From NCBI GenBank assembly GCA_017347465.1, contig AP021858.1, positions 124,001-188,000 of the forward strand: a stretch of DNA of 64,000 nucleotides, read 5' to 3'. Numbering within the stretch: the first letter of the stretch is position 1; every line of letters begins with the position of its first letter. Shown in pieces: positions 36,848-47,398 of this stretch. Both the position numbers and the translations under genes were made by a program. The notes under the pieces are model-generated. The model saw only the letters and a program-made list of their open reading frames with translations. It searched no databases and was not told the origin of the DNA. The stretch is from Candidatus Nitrosymbiomonas proteolyticus (lineage in GTDB: Bacteria > Armatimonadota > Fimbriimonadia > Fimbriimonadales > Fimbriimonadaceae).

Positions 36848-36876
36848 CACCCCAATACGAGTTTGGGGTGGCACCC
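36848..36876 (-). repeat. Right terminal hairpin repeat of the 288-bp element
   Basis: Inverse copy of the left end with three mismatches, all in or next to the loop; the stem is preserved for 8 bp. Confidence 0.8.
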
Positions 36877-37136
36877 GGCGGGATTGAAATGAACTCCCTG
36901 ATCTCCCGGACAAACGGCGCGACTTATCCGGCTGTCCCGGGCACCCGGAAAGAACCCCTCACCCCCTGGTCACGGACGGGCGAGGGGGAATCTCGTTCGT
37001 TTTCCCGGAGTGCTCTGCGGATTAGACACGGGGCGCCTGGCAGGACACGTTGCAGCCTAAGACAGGGTCGTGACGACTCAAAAACCGTCCACCTTCTGAG
37101 ACTCCCGCAAGGCACGACCTGGAGTTCGCTCGCGCT

Positions 37137-38501
<1,365 letters not shown>

Positions 38502-41090
38502 TTACGGCTGCATTTCGAACCGAACTTGATCGACGAACACGTCGAAGAAGCTGCTCGCGCGCCTCCAGACGACGATGCCGCGGATCTTGCCGTCAGCGTG
38601 AATCAATTGCGCGAGGTCTGTCGTGACTACGACTTCAACCTGCGCATCTGAGGAGCCGACCGCGCCCAGAGGGAAGGACCGAATCGAGTCGTTCTGACCT
38701 CCGAAGAGGTGCAGCGCCCCCGTGACACCCGACTGCGCCGTCCTAGCTTCGACCCGAATCCGGAGTTCGGAGAGCGAGCCGCCAGGTACGGTGTTCTCGA
38801 ACCTGACCGCTGCGACCGGCGTCATGTCGTTGAACTCGCTCCCGCCCCGCATCCGCCAGTAGCTGTTATTGCTGGTGGGCAAGTCAGAAGCCGACCCGCT
38901 CTGGGTGCTTCCCGCGTATTGGACGACGTTTTCCGGCGCCATCGAGTATTGGACACCGGTCACGACGAGGGCAAAGTCCGCGTCGACCTCCGGGCTTTCG
39001 AGTCGGGCGTCTTGGTTGATCTCTGAGGCGATCACCTGGACAGTCCAGACTCCGCTTTGGGGGCTCGGAACGATGACGCATTCGAGCGTGTCGCGGGTGT
39101 TGGCTGACCCTCCGACCGTCGAAACGTTTCCTGCCGTCAGCCCGTTGTTGCCCCAATACACCGAGCCGTTGGGCGCTGTGACTTTCAGGCTCAGATCGTT
39201 GATCCGATGGATCGTGGCATTGGGGACCTGAGGCGGATCGAGGTACGCCATCGAAGCGACGAACTCGGGTTCACCCGCCGGCACCCACACCCTGTAAGTC
39301 TTGGTCTGCAGGTTCATCAGGGCGTCTCGCTCGTTGATCAGCATCATCTTGTTGCGAGCGTTGTAGATGTTGGTGACGTCCGCGGTCCCCCAACCCTGCT
39401 TGTAGCGCGAGAGGTCAGCGGTCGTTCCCGAAAACGCATAGCGGTACGCTCGGTTGGCGAGCATCGCCTTCACGAGCGGCGCCTTGGGCCGGTTGTCGAA
39501 CACGGTGGCTCCGGTCGCCGGGTTCCCAAAGATGCCGTTATGCCACATCTGGAAGAACAGTCCTGCATACCCCGCCGTCATCGGCGTCGCGGCGCTCGTT
39601 CCTCCAAAGCTCGAAGTGTAGGAAGTGCTGTTGGTCGAGTACGGGCAATAGATCTGGTCGTAGAAAAACGCCAAATCAGGTTTGATGCGTCCGTCGCTGG
39701 CCGGACCGATGCTCGCGCCGCCATTCCACCGGTCGTCGGTGCGAGATTCGGTGCCGAGGTGGTAGACGCCTCCAACGGAGATGATGTTCTTGGCCCAGGC
39801 TTGAGGCCGGGAGCTCTGGTTTCCGGTGTTGCTCTGCGATTGGAAGATCGTGATGTCGTTCCGGAACAGAATATCATCCATCTCTTGGGAAACGGAGTTG
39901 TACAGAGTCGTCAGCGTGCTGCCCCAACTATTGGATTGGAAGCAAGCGTAATAGGGGCCCGAAAGGAGCTGCTGCGTATGCGTGAAACGGTTTCCGAAGG
40001 TTTGGTACCCCGCGAAGATCGGCTGGCCCGCGGGCAACATCCCACGTCCCGTCGGATTGGCGGTCCCCGTGCCGAAGACGATGCCGGTCGTGGGGGTGCC
40101 GTGCGTCATGGAACCGGAGCCCGACGAGTGAAAGAGGATCGGGTTGAGCTGGAAATCTGCGTGCGTCGATAGAACGTTGCCGTCCATGACCTCGCCGCGA
40201 ACGCCCTGACCCGTAAACCCGAGCGTCGTTTGAAGGAAGTTCGCGCCGCCGACCTGCCGAACGACGTTCATGTCGTCTTGGGGCGGGCTCCAGGGGTCGA
40301 CGAAGCAAACCTCATCCATGCTGAGCACCGCGCGCAGTTGCGCCGCGTCGAGCGTCGCCTGCATGAGGTACCCGGGGTCTTCGGTCGGGTGTACCTTTCC
40401 ACCGAGAAGTTCGATCTGGAGCGCGACCGCAGCCTTGTGGTCGGGTCCCCATTTGAACACCGAAATGTAATAGCGCTGGGTAGGCAACTTGCCGGAAACC
40501 AACGCTGACGAAAGCTCGGGCGAGAGCTTCAGCCCAGGGTCGAAGGCCGCTACGGCCCGAACGAAGGGCATCGCCTCGACGAGGGACTTAGCCGCCGCGT
40601 CCATTCGAACGACGTAGGCCTGATGGGGGAAGTACGTCCAGATCGTTCCTCCGGCCTGCCGAATCTCCTGTCGATACTCTTCCAAAGGTTGAGTGACGAA
40701 TTGAACGAAGTACGTTTGGGCTCCGCTCTTCGCTTTGAGCGACGGATGGACCGGCGCTTGAGCCTGGGACGGATCGAACGAGCCGTAAAGGGTCTCGATC
40801 GTGGTCTGTTGCTCGGCGACCCGATCGACGCTCGCGCCGTCCTGGCTGATGGCGAAATAAGCGTTGGCAGACCGCCCCGAACGCTCCGTCCAGCTTGCGA
40901 CCAGAGTGTCGCTCCCTGGAAGCCGAATTGCGTAGGGCGACTCCACCTTAGCGGATGTCACATGAAAGGCGTCGGCGCGGCCGAGCGACAAAACCGAGGC
41001 TTTGCCCGATTGCTGAACGCGCAAGAGATCCGAGTCCGTGGGCGTCATCGCGCCCATTGCCAGCCACGCGGCGGCAAGCAGATGCGTCAT
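38502..41090 (-). CDS. Secreted S8 (subtilisin-like) serine protease
   Basis: A secreted protease of about 862 residues. A signal-like start (MTHLLAAAWLAMGAM) and a long propeptide region (QTYFVQFVTQPLEEYRQEIR; ending EVCFVDPW) precede the catalytic domain. The domain shows a candidate Asp in GVRGEVMDGNVLSTHADF, the His in SMTHGTPTTGIVFG and the Ser in GGTSAATPMTAGYAGLFF. The C-terminal part is beta-rich (LSLKVTAPNGSVYWGNN; GVWTVQVIASEI), like a proprotein-convertase P-domain, then a jelly-roll-like end. The frame opens at 41117, but ATG 41090 starts the signal peptide. It lies next to a carboxypeptidase gene on the same strand. Confidence 0.9.
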   Translation of the reverse strand: MTHLLAAAWLAMGAMTPTDSDLLRVQQSGKASVLSLGRADAFHVTSAKVESPYAIRLPGSDTLVASWTERSGRSANAYFAISQDGASVDRVAEQQTTIETLYGSFDPSQAQAPVHPSLKAKSGAQTYFVQFVTQPLEEYRQEIRQAGGTIWTYFPHQAYVVRMDAAAKSLVEAMPFVRAVAAFDPGLKLSPELSSALVSGKLPTQRYYISVFKWGPDHKAAVALQIELLGGKVHPTEDPGYLMQATLDAAQLRAVLSMDEVCFVDPWSPPQDDMNVVRQVGGANFLQTTLGFTGQGVRGEVMDGNVLSTHADFQLNPILFHSSGSGSMTHGTPTTGIVFGTGTANPTGRGMLPAGQPIFAGYQTFGNRFTHTQQLLSGPYYACFQSNSWGSTLTTLYNSVSQEMDDILFRNDITIFQSQSNTGNQSSRPQAWAKNIISVGGVYHLGTESRTDDRWNGGASIGPASDGRIKPDLAFFYDQIYCPYSTNSTSYTSSFGGTSAATPMTAGYAGLFFQMWHNGIFGNPATGATVFDNRPKAPLVKAMLANRAYRYAFSGTTADLSRYKQGWGTADVTNIYNARNKMMLINERDALMNLQTKTYRVWVPAGEPEFVASMAYLDPPQVPNATIHRINDLSLKVTAPNGSVYWGNNGLTAGNVSTVGGSANTRDTLECVIVPSPQSGVWTVQVIASEINQDARLESPEVDADFALVVTGVQYSMAPENVVQYAGSTQSGSASDLPTSNNSYWRMRGGSEFNDMTPVAAVRFENTVPGGSLSELRIRVEARTAQSGVTGALHLFGGQNDSIRSFPLGAVGSSDAQVEVVVTTDLAQLIHADGKIRGIVVWRRASSFFDVFVDQVRFEMQP

Positions 41091-41201
41091 AGCTGATGTG
41101 TCCTCCCAAGGCGGCAACCCGCCAAGCGGCCTTTTGGCACTTCGACCATTGTACGATATGTTGCCCGGAATCCGGCCCCGATCCCCCGATCACCCGCAGA
41201 A

Positions 41202-42917
41202 TTACTGGGCTTCTAAGTCAAGTTTGACTTGAATTGCGCCCGCCCTTTCGTGGCTGATCCGAACCTCATAGGCGTTCCCTGCGCGCAAGACCCACTCGAA
41301 AACCGCTACATCGTCCGTGGGGTTGCTCGCGCCTCCGAAACCGCTGGCCGAAATGTGATTGCGCCCCACGAGTTGCCCGCTTTCGGATCGAAGGAGCCCG
41401 CTGATGAGCCATTCAGGAGAGGCCGCTCCCTCGCCCGATTCCTCGTGTCCGGCGCACCGAATCTCGGCGACCACGCCTCTGCAGAGCTTGCGATCGGCCG
41501 CGATTCTCGATACGTTCGTGGGGAGCCACCCGGTGTTTTGGACGGCGACTCGAACTCGCGCGGTCGAACCGTCAATGGCCTCGACCCGCGTCTCCCGCAA
41601 CTCCAGCTTGGGCGAGCAAAGCGCCTGCCAAATCACCCAGTCCCCCAACGGCTTCACTTCGCTTTCGAGGAACTGGGGCGGCGGGTTCCGAAAGGCAAAC
41701 GCGAAGTCCCAGCCCCCGATTTCGACCTTGCCGAGTTGGGGGTGTTCGAACTCCTTCCAATCGACATGGCCCTTGCCCTCCAGCTTGTCGTCGGACCACT
41801 TGATGAGTTTCAGGTCATCGTCTTCGGGGTGTTCCCGGAACCAATCGATGTACTTGTAGTCGGTGATGCCCGCTTGGCGTTGAGGCGACCAGATTTCGGT
41901 CGTCCAAGCATAGACCCCGCGGTGTTCGTACATCCAATCGTCGAACACTCCGGTGATCACTTCCTTTGGGTGGTACCGAAACTCGTGGTAGTTGCTGATC
42001 GCGGGATAGCCGGTCATCTCTTTGCCCTTTTCGCCCAGCTTCTGGTACGTCCAGAGGTCCTCAGCGGGGATATCGTCGTCGGGCATTCGACTCGGGGGCC
42101 TCAGATGAACCCCACTAAAGGTATGAAACGTAACGGCTCCGCAGATGTTGGGCCGTTCGCAGATGGCCGACACGGCGGCCCGGATTTCGGGTTCGCTGGT
42201 CGGGAAGGGTCCCGCGCCGTACTGTTCATGCTCCAACCGCCACGCGCTGGGGAAGTTCCGGTTCATGTCCAGACCCTCCTTGACTTTCCTCTGCCGGATC
42301 GTCATTCCGTCCCAGTTGTGGAGCAGCCCTTCGGGAAGAAGTCGATAGAACGTTCCCTCGCGCTCGGTCGGGCCTCGGCGAACCATCAGTCTGGGGTCTG
42401 CCGCGCAGACCCTCCACGCGCCGTTCGGGTCCTGCACCCGCATCGACAGCACCCTACCGTCCCCGTCCAAGTCCTTCTTTTCGATGCCGTAATAGTCGTC
42501 CTCTTCGTAAGGATATGGCCGGGTCGAAGAGCGAATGATTCGCGGCGGGGTTTCGAGGGCCCATTCCGCGCCGTCGGGATTGAGCCTGGGCACCAAGTAA
42601 AACGTTCTCGTGTCGAGCGCGTGGGTGACGTCCGGGATCGAGCCGTATTCTGTGCAGAGCGTATGGATGAGGCGGAGGATGGCCGTGCAAGCGCTGACCT
42701 CGGACGCATGGATGTTTCCGTCGCACCAGAAGGCGGGCTTTTCAGCAGGGGTCCCGGTTGCGCGGTTGGTCAGCGTCACGATCCAGATTTCGCGGCCCTC
42801 ATGGGATTTCCCGATCGTTCCGAGTTCGACCCAATCAGGAAATTCGTCGCGATAGGCTTCCAGAGCGCGCGTCAGTTCCTCGTAGCGAATGTACTTGTCG
42901 AAGGGGACTTGAGGCAT
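41202..42917 (-). CDS. M14-family zinc carboxypeptidase
   Basis: A 571-residue metallocarboxypeptidase. The zinc motif HxxE is NIHASE, the third ligand His is in TFHTFSGVHLRPP and the catalytic Glu is in AWTTEIWSPQ. The substrate-binding Arg region is LVPRLNPDGAEWAL, and the prodomain-like start is FDKYIRYEELTRALEAYRDEF. The C-terminal 120 residues are beta-rich (VRVAVQNTGWLPTNVS). There is no visible signal peptide. The gene lies 111 bp before the S8 protease start on the same strand, so the two may work on the same peptides, though they need not share a compartment. Confidence 0.92.
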   Translation of the reverse strand: MPQVPFDKYIRYEELTRALEAYRDEFPDWVELGTIGKSHEGREIWIVTLTNRATGTPAEKPAFWCDGNIHASEVSACTAILRLIHTLCTEYGSIPDVTHALDTRTFYLVPRLNPDGAEWALETPPRIIRSSTRPYPYEEDDYYGIEKKDLDGDGRVLSMRVQDPNGAWRVCAADPRLMVRRGPTEREGTFYRLLPEGLLHNWDGMTIRQRKVKEGLDMNRNFPSAWRLEHEQYGAGPFPTSEPEIRAAVSAICERPNICGAVTFHTFSGVHLRPPSRMPDDDIPAEDLWTYQKLGEKGKEMTGYPAISNYHEFRYHPKEVITGVFDDWMYEHRGVYAWTTEIWSPQRQAGITDYKYIDWFREHPEDDDLKLIKWSDDKLEGKGHVDWKEFEHPQLGKVEIGGWDFAFAFRNPPPQFLESEVKPLGDWVIWQALCSPKLELRETRVEAIDGSTARVRVAVQNTGWLPTNVSRIAADRKLCRGVVAEIRCAGHEESGEGAASPEWLISGLLRSESGQLVGRNHISASGFGGASNPTDDVAVFEWVLRAGNAYEVRISHERAGAIQVKLDLEAQ

Positions 42918-43022
42918 GAAGCGAGGTTACCCAGTCGCAGAAAACTGGGCAGGTTTCTATAAATGATGATAAAGTATGAATTGGGCGCCTTCCGACGAGG
43001 ACGCCCAGGAGGGAAGGAATCG

Positions 43023-44582
43023 ATGCTGAGTTTGTTGTTGGCAGGGACGATGTTCGCGGTCGACGTGCTCCCGGACATGGGCGTTTGGGGGGATTATCTG
43101 GGCGAGGCGTACATCGGAACGACCTCATCGAGCGAGCCGCCCGCCGGTCGTCGCGCCATTCGCATTTCGACGGCAACCGTCAATTACGGACCCGGCCGCT
43201 TGGAGCTTCGCGGCGGGGAAATCGTTGGCAGCCAGCAGCGCGTCTACCAGAGGGTCTTTCGCGACGACGGCGGTTGGTACGACCGCGAGGCCGGTTGGTT
43301 CGTATACCATGCGTCTCACGGACACATTCACTTCAACGACTGGACCGTCTTTCACCTTCGGGAACTGTTGCCCGATGGGACGCCCGGTGAGATTGTGCGA
43401 ACGGGAGACAAAACGAGCTTCTGCATCCTCGAACTTCTCACCTACAACAGCTCGCTGCCCGGCTACGGCACACCGCCGTCCTACAGCAGTTGTGGTCAGA
43501 TTCAGGGTCTCCGGCCCGGTCGCGCGGACATTTACAGTAGCGGCCTGACGGATCAATACATCGACATTGTAGGCATGCCAGACGGCGATTACTGGCTTGA
43601 GGCCGAGGTGGACCCGGACAATCTGGTCCTGGAGGCCGACGAAACGAACAACGTCGCCGGGATCCCGTTCACCATCGGCCCGGTTCCGGCCACGGTCGAT
43701 GATGCCTACGAGAACAACGATTCGAGAGCGCAAGTGGACGCCTTGCCGGAGGGCGCGCCGAATAGCGCCAATTTGGGATTGGTACTCACGCCGAAGGTCA
43801 TTCACGACCTCTCGATGAACGACGACGACTGGTTCAAATTGAGGCTCCACGCTTCCGAAGAGGGCGATTACATCCGAATCGCTTCGGGCTACCTAAGGAC
43901 CGGCAACCTCAACCTGCAACTCCTCAACGCGGCGGGATCTGTCATTCAGACCTCCACGAACAGCCACAACGTTGAGACGATCAACTTGAGGGGGCTCCCC
44001 GCAGGCACGTACTACGTCAGGGTGTACAACTCGACCAGCACCAGCAACCCGAATTACCGGCTTGAGGTCGTGCCCGGAGCGAACGCGCCCCCAACCGTGG
44101 TCGTTACCGAACCCTCGGTTACGATGTACGTCGAGTATGCGGAAGAGACGTTCCCCGTTCACTGGAACGGCTCGGACCCGGATGGCGACCCGAAGTGGGT
44201 GTCGCTGTTCCTCACCCCCAGCAAGGACGATCCGAGCGGAGCGATCGAGATTCCGGGATACCAGAACCTTTACGGTTACATGGGCCAGGTGAACGTGAAC
44301 ACGGTCACGCTTCCGATTGGGAAGTGGTACGTGATGGTTCAGGCGACCGACGGGGGCGCCTACTCCGAGTCTTGGGCGCCGGCGAGCGTGACGTTGTTCA
44401 TCCACGGCGACCTCAACTTGGATGGGGCGCTCACGATGGCCGATTTCGATCTGCTTAGGCCGTGGGTCGAAGACGCTGAGGTGGTGATTCTGCCGCCCGG
44501 GTGGCATCGGATCGCCGACATGAACCACGACGACGTGGTCGATCACCAGGACTTGGAGATGCTCCGCGCCCTCATTGGGTAG
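43023..44582 (+). CDS. Lysyl oxidase-domain protein with PPC and dockerin-like domains
   Basis: A 519-residue exported protein. The N-terminal lysyl oxidase domain (about 45-220) has the copper-binding His96-x2-His99-x-His101-x-His103. Lys130 (TGDKTSFCILE) and Tyr171 (GRADIYSSGL) align with the two residues forming the LTQ cofactor in animal lysyl oxidase, and QYIDI...EADETNNV follows as in animal enzymes. A PPC-like domain (about 226-350) and an Ig-like region come next. Two dockerin-like calcium loops (GDLNLDGALTMADFDLL, ADMNHDDVVDHQDLEML) end it. GGAGGGAAGG before ATG 43023 sets the start over 42963. It probably oxidises lysines in surface proteins. Confidence 0.88.
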   Translation: MLSLLLAGTMFAVDVLPDMGVWGDYLGEAYIGTTSSSEPPAGRRAIRISTATVNYGPGRLELRGGEIVGSQQRVYQRVFRDDGGWYDREAGWFVYHASHGHIHFNDWTVFHLRELLPDGTPGEIVRTGDKTSFCILELLTYNSSLPGYGTPPSYSSCGQIQGLRPGRADIYSSGLTDQYIDIVGMPDGDYWLEAEVDPDNLVLEADETNNVAGIPFTIGPVPATVDDAYENNDSRAQVDALPEGAPNSANLGLVLTPKVIHDLSMNDDDWFKLRLHASEEGDYIRIASGYLRTGNLNLQLLNAAGSVIQTSTNSHNVETINLRGLPAGTYYVRVYNSTSTSNPNYRLEVVPGANAPPTVVVTEPSVTMYVEYAEETFPVHWNGSDPDGDPKWVSLFLTPSKDDPSGAIEIPGYQNLYGYMGQVNVNTVTLPIGKWYVMVQATDGGAYSESWAPASVTLFIHGDLNLDGALTMADFDLLRPWVEDAEVVILPPGWHRIADMNHDDVVDHQDLEMLRALIG

Positions 44583-44666
44583 CGAGCCGAGACGGAAGAT
44601 GGATGGCCTGGCGGGTTCCGCCGGGCCCCGTCTCATTCCTCCGCGCGAGACCTTGCCGCCAAACAG

Positions 44667-44695
44667 TTGTTCGTACCCGCAAGCTCAGCCATAAT
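44667..44695 (+). promoter_or_regulatory. Promoter of the dCMP deaminase-wecA-wecB-uppP-pth run
   Basis: TTGTTC (44667-44672), a 17-bp spacer and CATAAT (44690-44695). The start codon follows nine bases later without a Shine-Dalgarno sequence, so the transcript would be leaderless or nearly so. Confidence 0.6.
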
Positions 44696-44704
44696 AGCTA
44701 ATCG

Positions 44705-45184
44705 ATGGCGGAGCGCCCGAGTTGGGACGACTACTTTATGCAGATCGCGCACCTGGTCAAGACCAGGGCGACGTGCCCCAGGCGGCAGGTCGGTGCGGTC
44801 ATCGTTCGTGAAAGACGAATCCTCGCCACAGGATATAACGGCGCGCCGCGAGGGCTGCAACACTGCCCGGACGGCGGTCCCGAGCATGACTGGCCTCGGG
44901 GCTGCATGAAAGCTGGGCACTGCATTCGGTCACTCCACGCCGAGCAGAACGCCCTCCTGCAAGCTGCGATGATCGGGATTGCGTGCCAAGGCGCGACGAT
45001 GTACGTTACTTGCCAGCCGTGCAACACCTGCGCGAAGATGATCATCAATGCGGGCATCGAGCGGGTGATCTATGAAGGCGACTATCCGGATGACTTCTCG
45101 CTGGAGTTGTTCCGCGAGTCCAAGCTTCAGGTCCATGTGTTCAGCGAAGGTCAATTGAAGGACGTCGATCTGGTGGTTCGATGA
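44705..45184 (+). CDS. dCMP deaminase family protein (ComEB-like)
   Basis: A 159-residue zinc deaminase that probably converts dCMP to dUMP, feeding thymidylate synthesis. The zinc-site His and catalytic Glu are in SLHAEQNALLQ, and the two Cys ligands are in VTCQPCNTCAKMI. A family insert (GPEHDWPRGCMKAGHCIR) with extra Cys/His residues is present, as in dCMP deaminases. It overlaps the next gene by 4 bp (ATGA). The -10 box CATAAT lies nine bases before the ATG. Confidence 0.92.
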   Translation: MAERPSWDDYFMQIAHLVKTRATCPRRQVGAVIVRERRILATGYNGAPRGLQHCPDGGPEHDWPRGCMKAGHCIRSLHAEQNALLQAAMIGIACQGATMYVTCQPCNTCAKMIINAGIERVIYEGDYPDDFSLELFRESKLQVHVFSEGQLKDVDLVVR

Positions 45185-46275
45185 TCTCGCCGCTGCACAC
45201 TATGCTCGCCGCCGGAGGTGGGTTCCTCGAGGGTTACCGGGCGCCCCTTCTGACCCTTGTGATTGCGCTCTTCGTGAGTTGGCTGAGCACACCGTTCGTT
45301 CGAAAGGTCGCCATTCAAAGAGGGGTCATGGACGACCCGACCCAAGATGACCGCCGCATCCACACTGCGCCCGTGCCACGCTGGGGCGGTCTTGCGATTT
45401 TTGGCGCGATCGTCGTCGCGCTCGCGGTCGTCCTGCCACTTGCCTACCCTCACAACCCTTACCCCAGCTACCTATTGGGCATGGCGGGGCTGGGGGCGCT
45501 GATCGTTGTGATGGGGGCGCTCGACGACTTGTACCAGTTCCCTGCTTCGGTTCAGGCGCTCTTCCTGCTAGCGATCGGCCTTGCGGTGCAGTTTCTCAAC
45601 GGAGGCGCGGGACGGGTCCAAATCGCCGGCATCGAGACGCCCCTGCTCGCGGGTGGGGGAACTTGGGTCGATTTTGGTTGGCTGGCGTTCCCGATCACCG
45701 CCATCTACATCTTCGTGATCACCAAGACGATGGACACGATCGACGGGATGGATGGGCTCGCGGCGGGGATCGCGGCCATCGCAGGCGCAACCCTCTCCGT
45801 CATGGCCACGCAAAAGGTTTTTCAGGTCCTTGCGCTCAACCCTGAGTCCGCTACCATCGGTTCGGTGGTGGGAGAGCAGCCGCGCGTGGCCCTGATTGCG
45901 GCCGCGATTGCGGGGGCTTCTCTCGGGTTTCTCAAGCACAACTATAACCCTGCCAAGATTTTCATGGGCACGGGCGGAGCGCAACTCCTTGGGTTCCTGC
46001 TTGCGTGCATCAGCATCGTTGGCGCGTGGAAAACGGCGGCTGCGGTGGCGCTGTTCGTACCGATTTTCGTGTTCGGAGTGCCGATCATCGACGCAGTTAT
46101 CGTCGTGATTCGCCGCATTCTCAACAAGAGCCCGATCACTCAGGCGGACAAACGCCATCTCCACCACTCCCTTCTCGAAAAAGGGCTTTCCCAGCGGCAG
46201 GCCGTCTGGGTTCTCTACCTAGCGGCTCTCACTCTGAGCGGAGCGATCCTCGTGGTGGTCAAGCTGTATGGGTAA
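45181..46275 (+). CDS. wecA: UDP-GlcNAc:undecaprenyl-phosphate GlcNAc-1-phosphate transferase (MraY/WecA/TagO family)
   Basis: A 364-residue polytopic inner-membrane enzyme that starts lipid-linked glycan synthesis on undecaprenyl phosphate. Family motifs are DRRIHTAPVPRWGGLAIF, GALDDLYQFPASVQ, TMDTIDGMDGLAAG and NPAKIFMGTGGAQLLGF. The cytoplasmic loop ends in KRHLHHSLLEKGLSQRQAV (HLHH is typical of WecA/TagO, not MraY). About ten membrane helices are visible. It overlaps the genes on both sides. With wecB and uppP downstream, it suggests a pathway for a surface polysaccharide or teichoic-like polymer. Confidence 0.92.
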   Translation: MISPLHTMLAAGGGFLEGYRAPLLTLVIALFVSWLSTPFVRKVAIQRGVMDDPTQDDRRIHTAPVPRWGGLAIFGAIVVALAVVLPLAYPHNPYPSYLLGMAGLGALIVVMGALDDLYQFPASVQALFLLAIGLAVQFLNGGAGRVQIAGIETPLLAGGGTWVDFGWLAFPITAIYIFVITKTMDTIDGMDGLAAGIAAIAGATLSVMATQKVFQVLALNPESATIGSVVGEQPRVALIAAAIAGASLGFLKHNYNPAKIFMGTGGAQLLGFLLACISIVGAWKTAAAVALFVPIFVFGVPIIDAVIVVIRRILNKSPITQADKRHLHHSLLEKGLSQRQAVWVLYLAALTLSGAILVVVKLYG

Positions 46276-47398
46276 GCCCAAGGTGATGTTCGTGGTCGGG
46301 ACCCGGCCCGACGCGATCAAGACCGCCCCTGTGGTCTTGGAGTTTCGAAAGCACGAACGGGTCGAGACGGTCTTGGTATCCACGGGGCAACACCGTGAGA
46401 TGCTCGCGCAGGCCCTCGAAGCGTTCGGGTTGCGGCCAGCCGTGGACCTCGCCGTGATGCGACACGAGCAAACGCTCGCCGAACTGACGGCAAGGGTTCT
46501 TGCGGGCTTGGACGAAGTGATCGTCGACGTTGCGCCCGACTACATCCTCGCCCAGGGAGACACGACCACTACGTTTTGCGCGAGCCTGGCAGCGTTCTAC
46601 CGAAGGATCCCCTACGGCCATATCGAAGCCGGTCTTCGCACTGAAACGGTCTCCAACCCGTTCCCTGAAGAGTTCAATCGGCGAACGACGAGCCTCGTTG
46701 CCAAGCACCATTTCGCCCCGACGCGATGGGCGGCGAACAACCTGCTCCGAGAAGGATATTGTCAGGAGTCGATCTTTGTTACCGGAAACACCGGGATCGA
46801 CGCAGTCCTCGATGTGGCGGCGCGAGGCGAGCAAACGTGGTACCCGGACTTTGAGGGAAGGGTGGTGCTACTCACGACGCACCGGCGAGAGAATTGGGGC
46901 GCGCCGCAAGACCGGATCGCTCGCGCCGCCCGGACGATCGTGGACGAGGTTCCGGACACCCTGCTTGTTGTGCCCATGCACCGAAACCCCCAGGTGCGCG
47001 AGTCCCTCAAGCGCCGACTGGGGGGACACGACCGGGTGCAGCTCATCGAGCCTCCGGACTACAGCGAGTTCGTCAAGTTGATGCAGCGGAGCTACCTGAT
47101 CTTGACGGACTCCGGTGGGGTTCAGGAAGAAGCGCCCGCGTTTGGCGTGCCCGTACTGGTTTTGAGGGACACCACAGAGCGGCCCGAAGGGGTAGAGGCA
47201 GGATCCGCCAGGTTGGTGGGAACGGTCGAAGCGTCGATCCTCACAGCGAGCCGTGAACTCCTCTCCGACCCCGAATCGCGGGCCAAGATGGCAAAGACGC
47301 GAAGCCCTTATGGAGACGGCCGCGCGTCCCAGCGAATCCGTAGCGTGGTGCTGCCGTTCTTGGGCATCGAGTGTGAGCCGGAGAGTCCATGGGGTTAG
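46268..47398 (+). CDS. wecB: Non-hydrolysing UDP-N-acetylglucosamine 2-epimerase
   Basis: A 376-residue cytoplasmic enzyme interconverting UDP-GlcNAc and UDP-ManNAc. It has KVMFVVGTRPDAIKTAPVV, VLVSTGQHREML, AQGDTTTTFCASLAAFY, HIEAGLRTE, NPFPEEFNRR and the nucleotide-binding end LTDSGGVQEEAPAFGVPVLV. It overlaps wecA by 8 bp and uppP by 10 bp. ManNAc from this enzyme commonly goes into enterobacterial-type or teichoic linkage glycans, which fits the neighbouring WecA-type transferase. Confidence 0.95.
   Translation: MGKPKVMFVVGTRPDAIKTAPVVLEFRKHERVETVLVSTGQHREMLAQALEAFGLRPAVDLAVMRHEQTLAELTARVLAGLDEVIVDVAPDYILAQGDTTTTFCASLAAFYRRIPYGHIEAGLRTETVSNPFPEEFNRRTTSLVAKHHFAPTRWAANNLLREGYCQESIFVTGNTGIDAVLDVAARGEQTWYPDFEGRVVLLTTHRRENWGAPQDRIARAARTIVDEVPDTLLVVPMHRNPQVRESLKRRLGGHDRVQLIEPPDYSEFVKLMQRSYLILTDSGGVQEEAPAFGVPVLVLRDTTERPEGVEAGSARLVGTVEASILTASRELLSDPESRAKMAKTRSPYGDGRASQRIRSVVLPFLGIECEPESPWG

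Larger units (their letters stand above)
36589..36876. mobile_element. Candidate 288-bp MITE-like element
   Basis: The ends are 29-bp inverted repeats (26/29 identical), each able to fold into a hairpin (CACCCCAAA pairing TTTGGGGTG at the left end). The interior has no transposase frame. A related end occurs alone at 10194, with similarity extending inward. No target-site duplication was found beside the ends. It may be a non-autonomous transposon or a paired REP-type element mobilised in trans. Confidence 0.5.
36532..37136. other. 605-bp gene-free region holding a MITE-like element
   Basis: The centre (36589-36876) is a 288-bp element with terminal inverted repeats. The flanks show no gene, clear promoter or terminator. 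Short frames on either strand lack coding character. The ahcY stop (minus strand) lies at the right end. Confidence 0.6.

Noticed and set aside
41229-42962. Plus-strand frame of about 577 codons opposite the M14 carboxypeptidase
   Set aside because: The minus-strand frame has complete zinc and catalytic motifs; this one has none.
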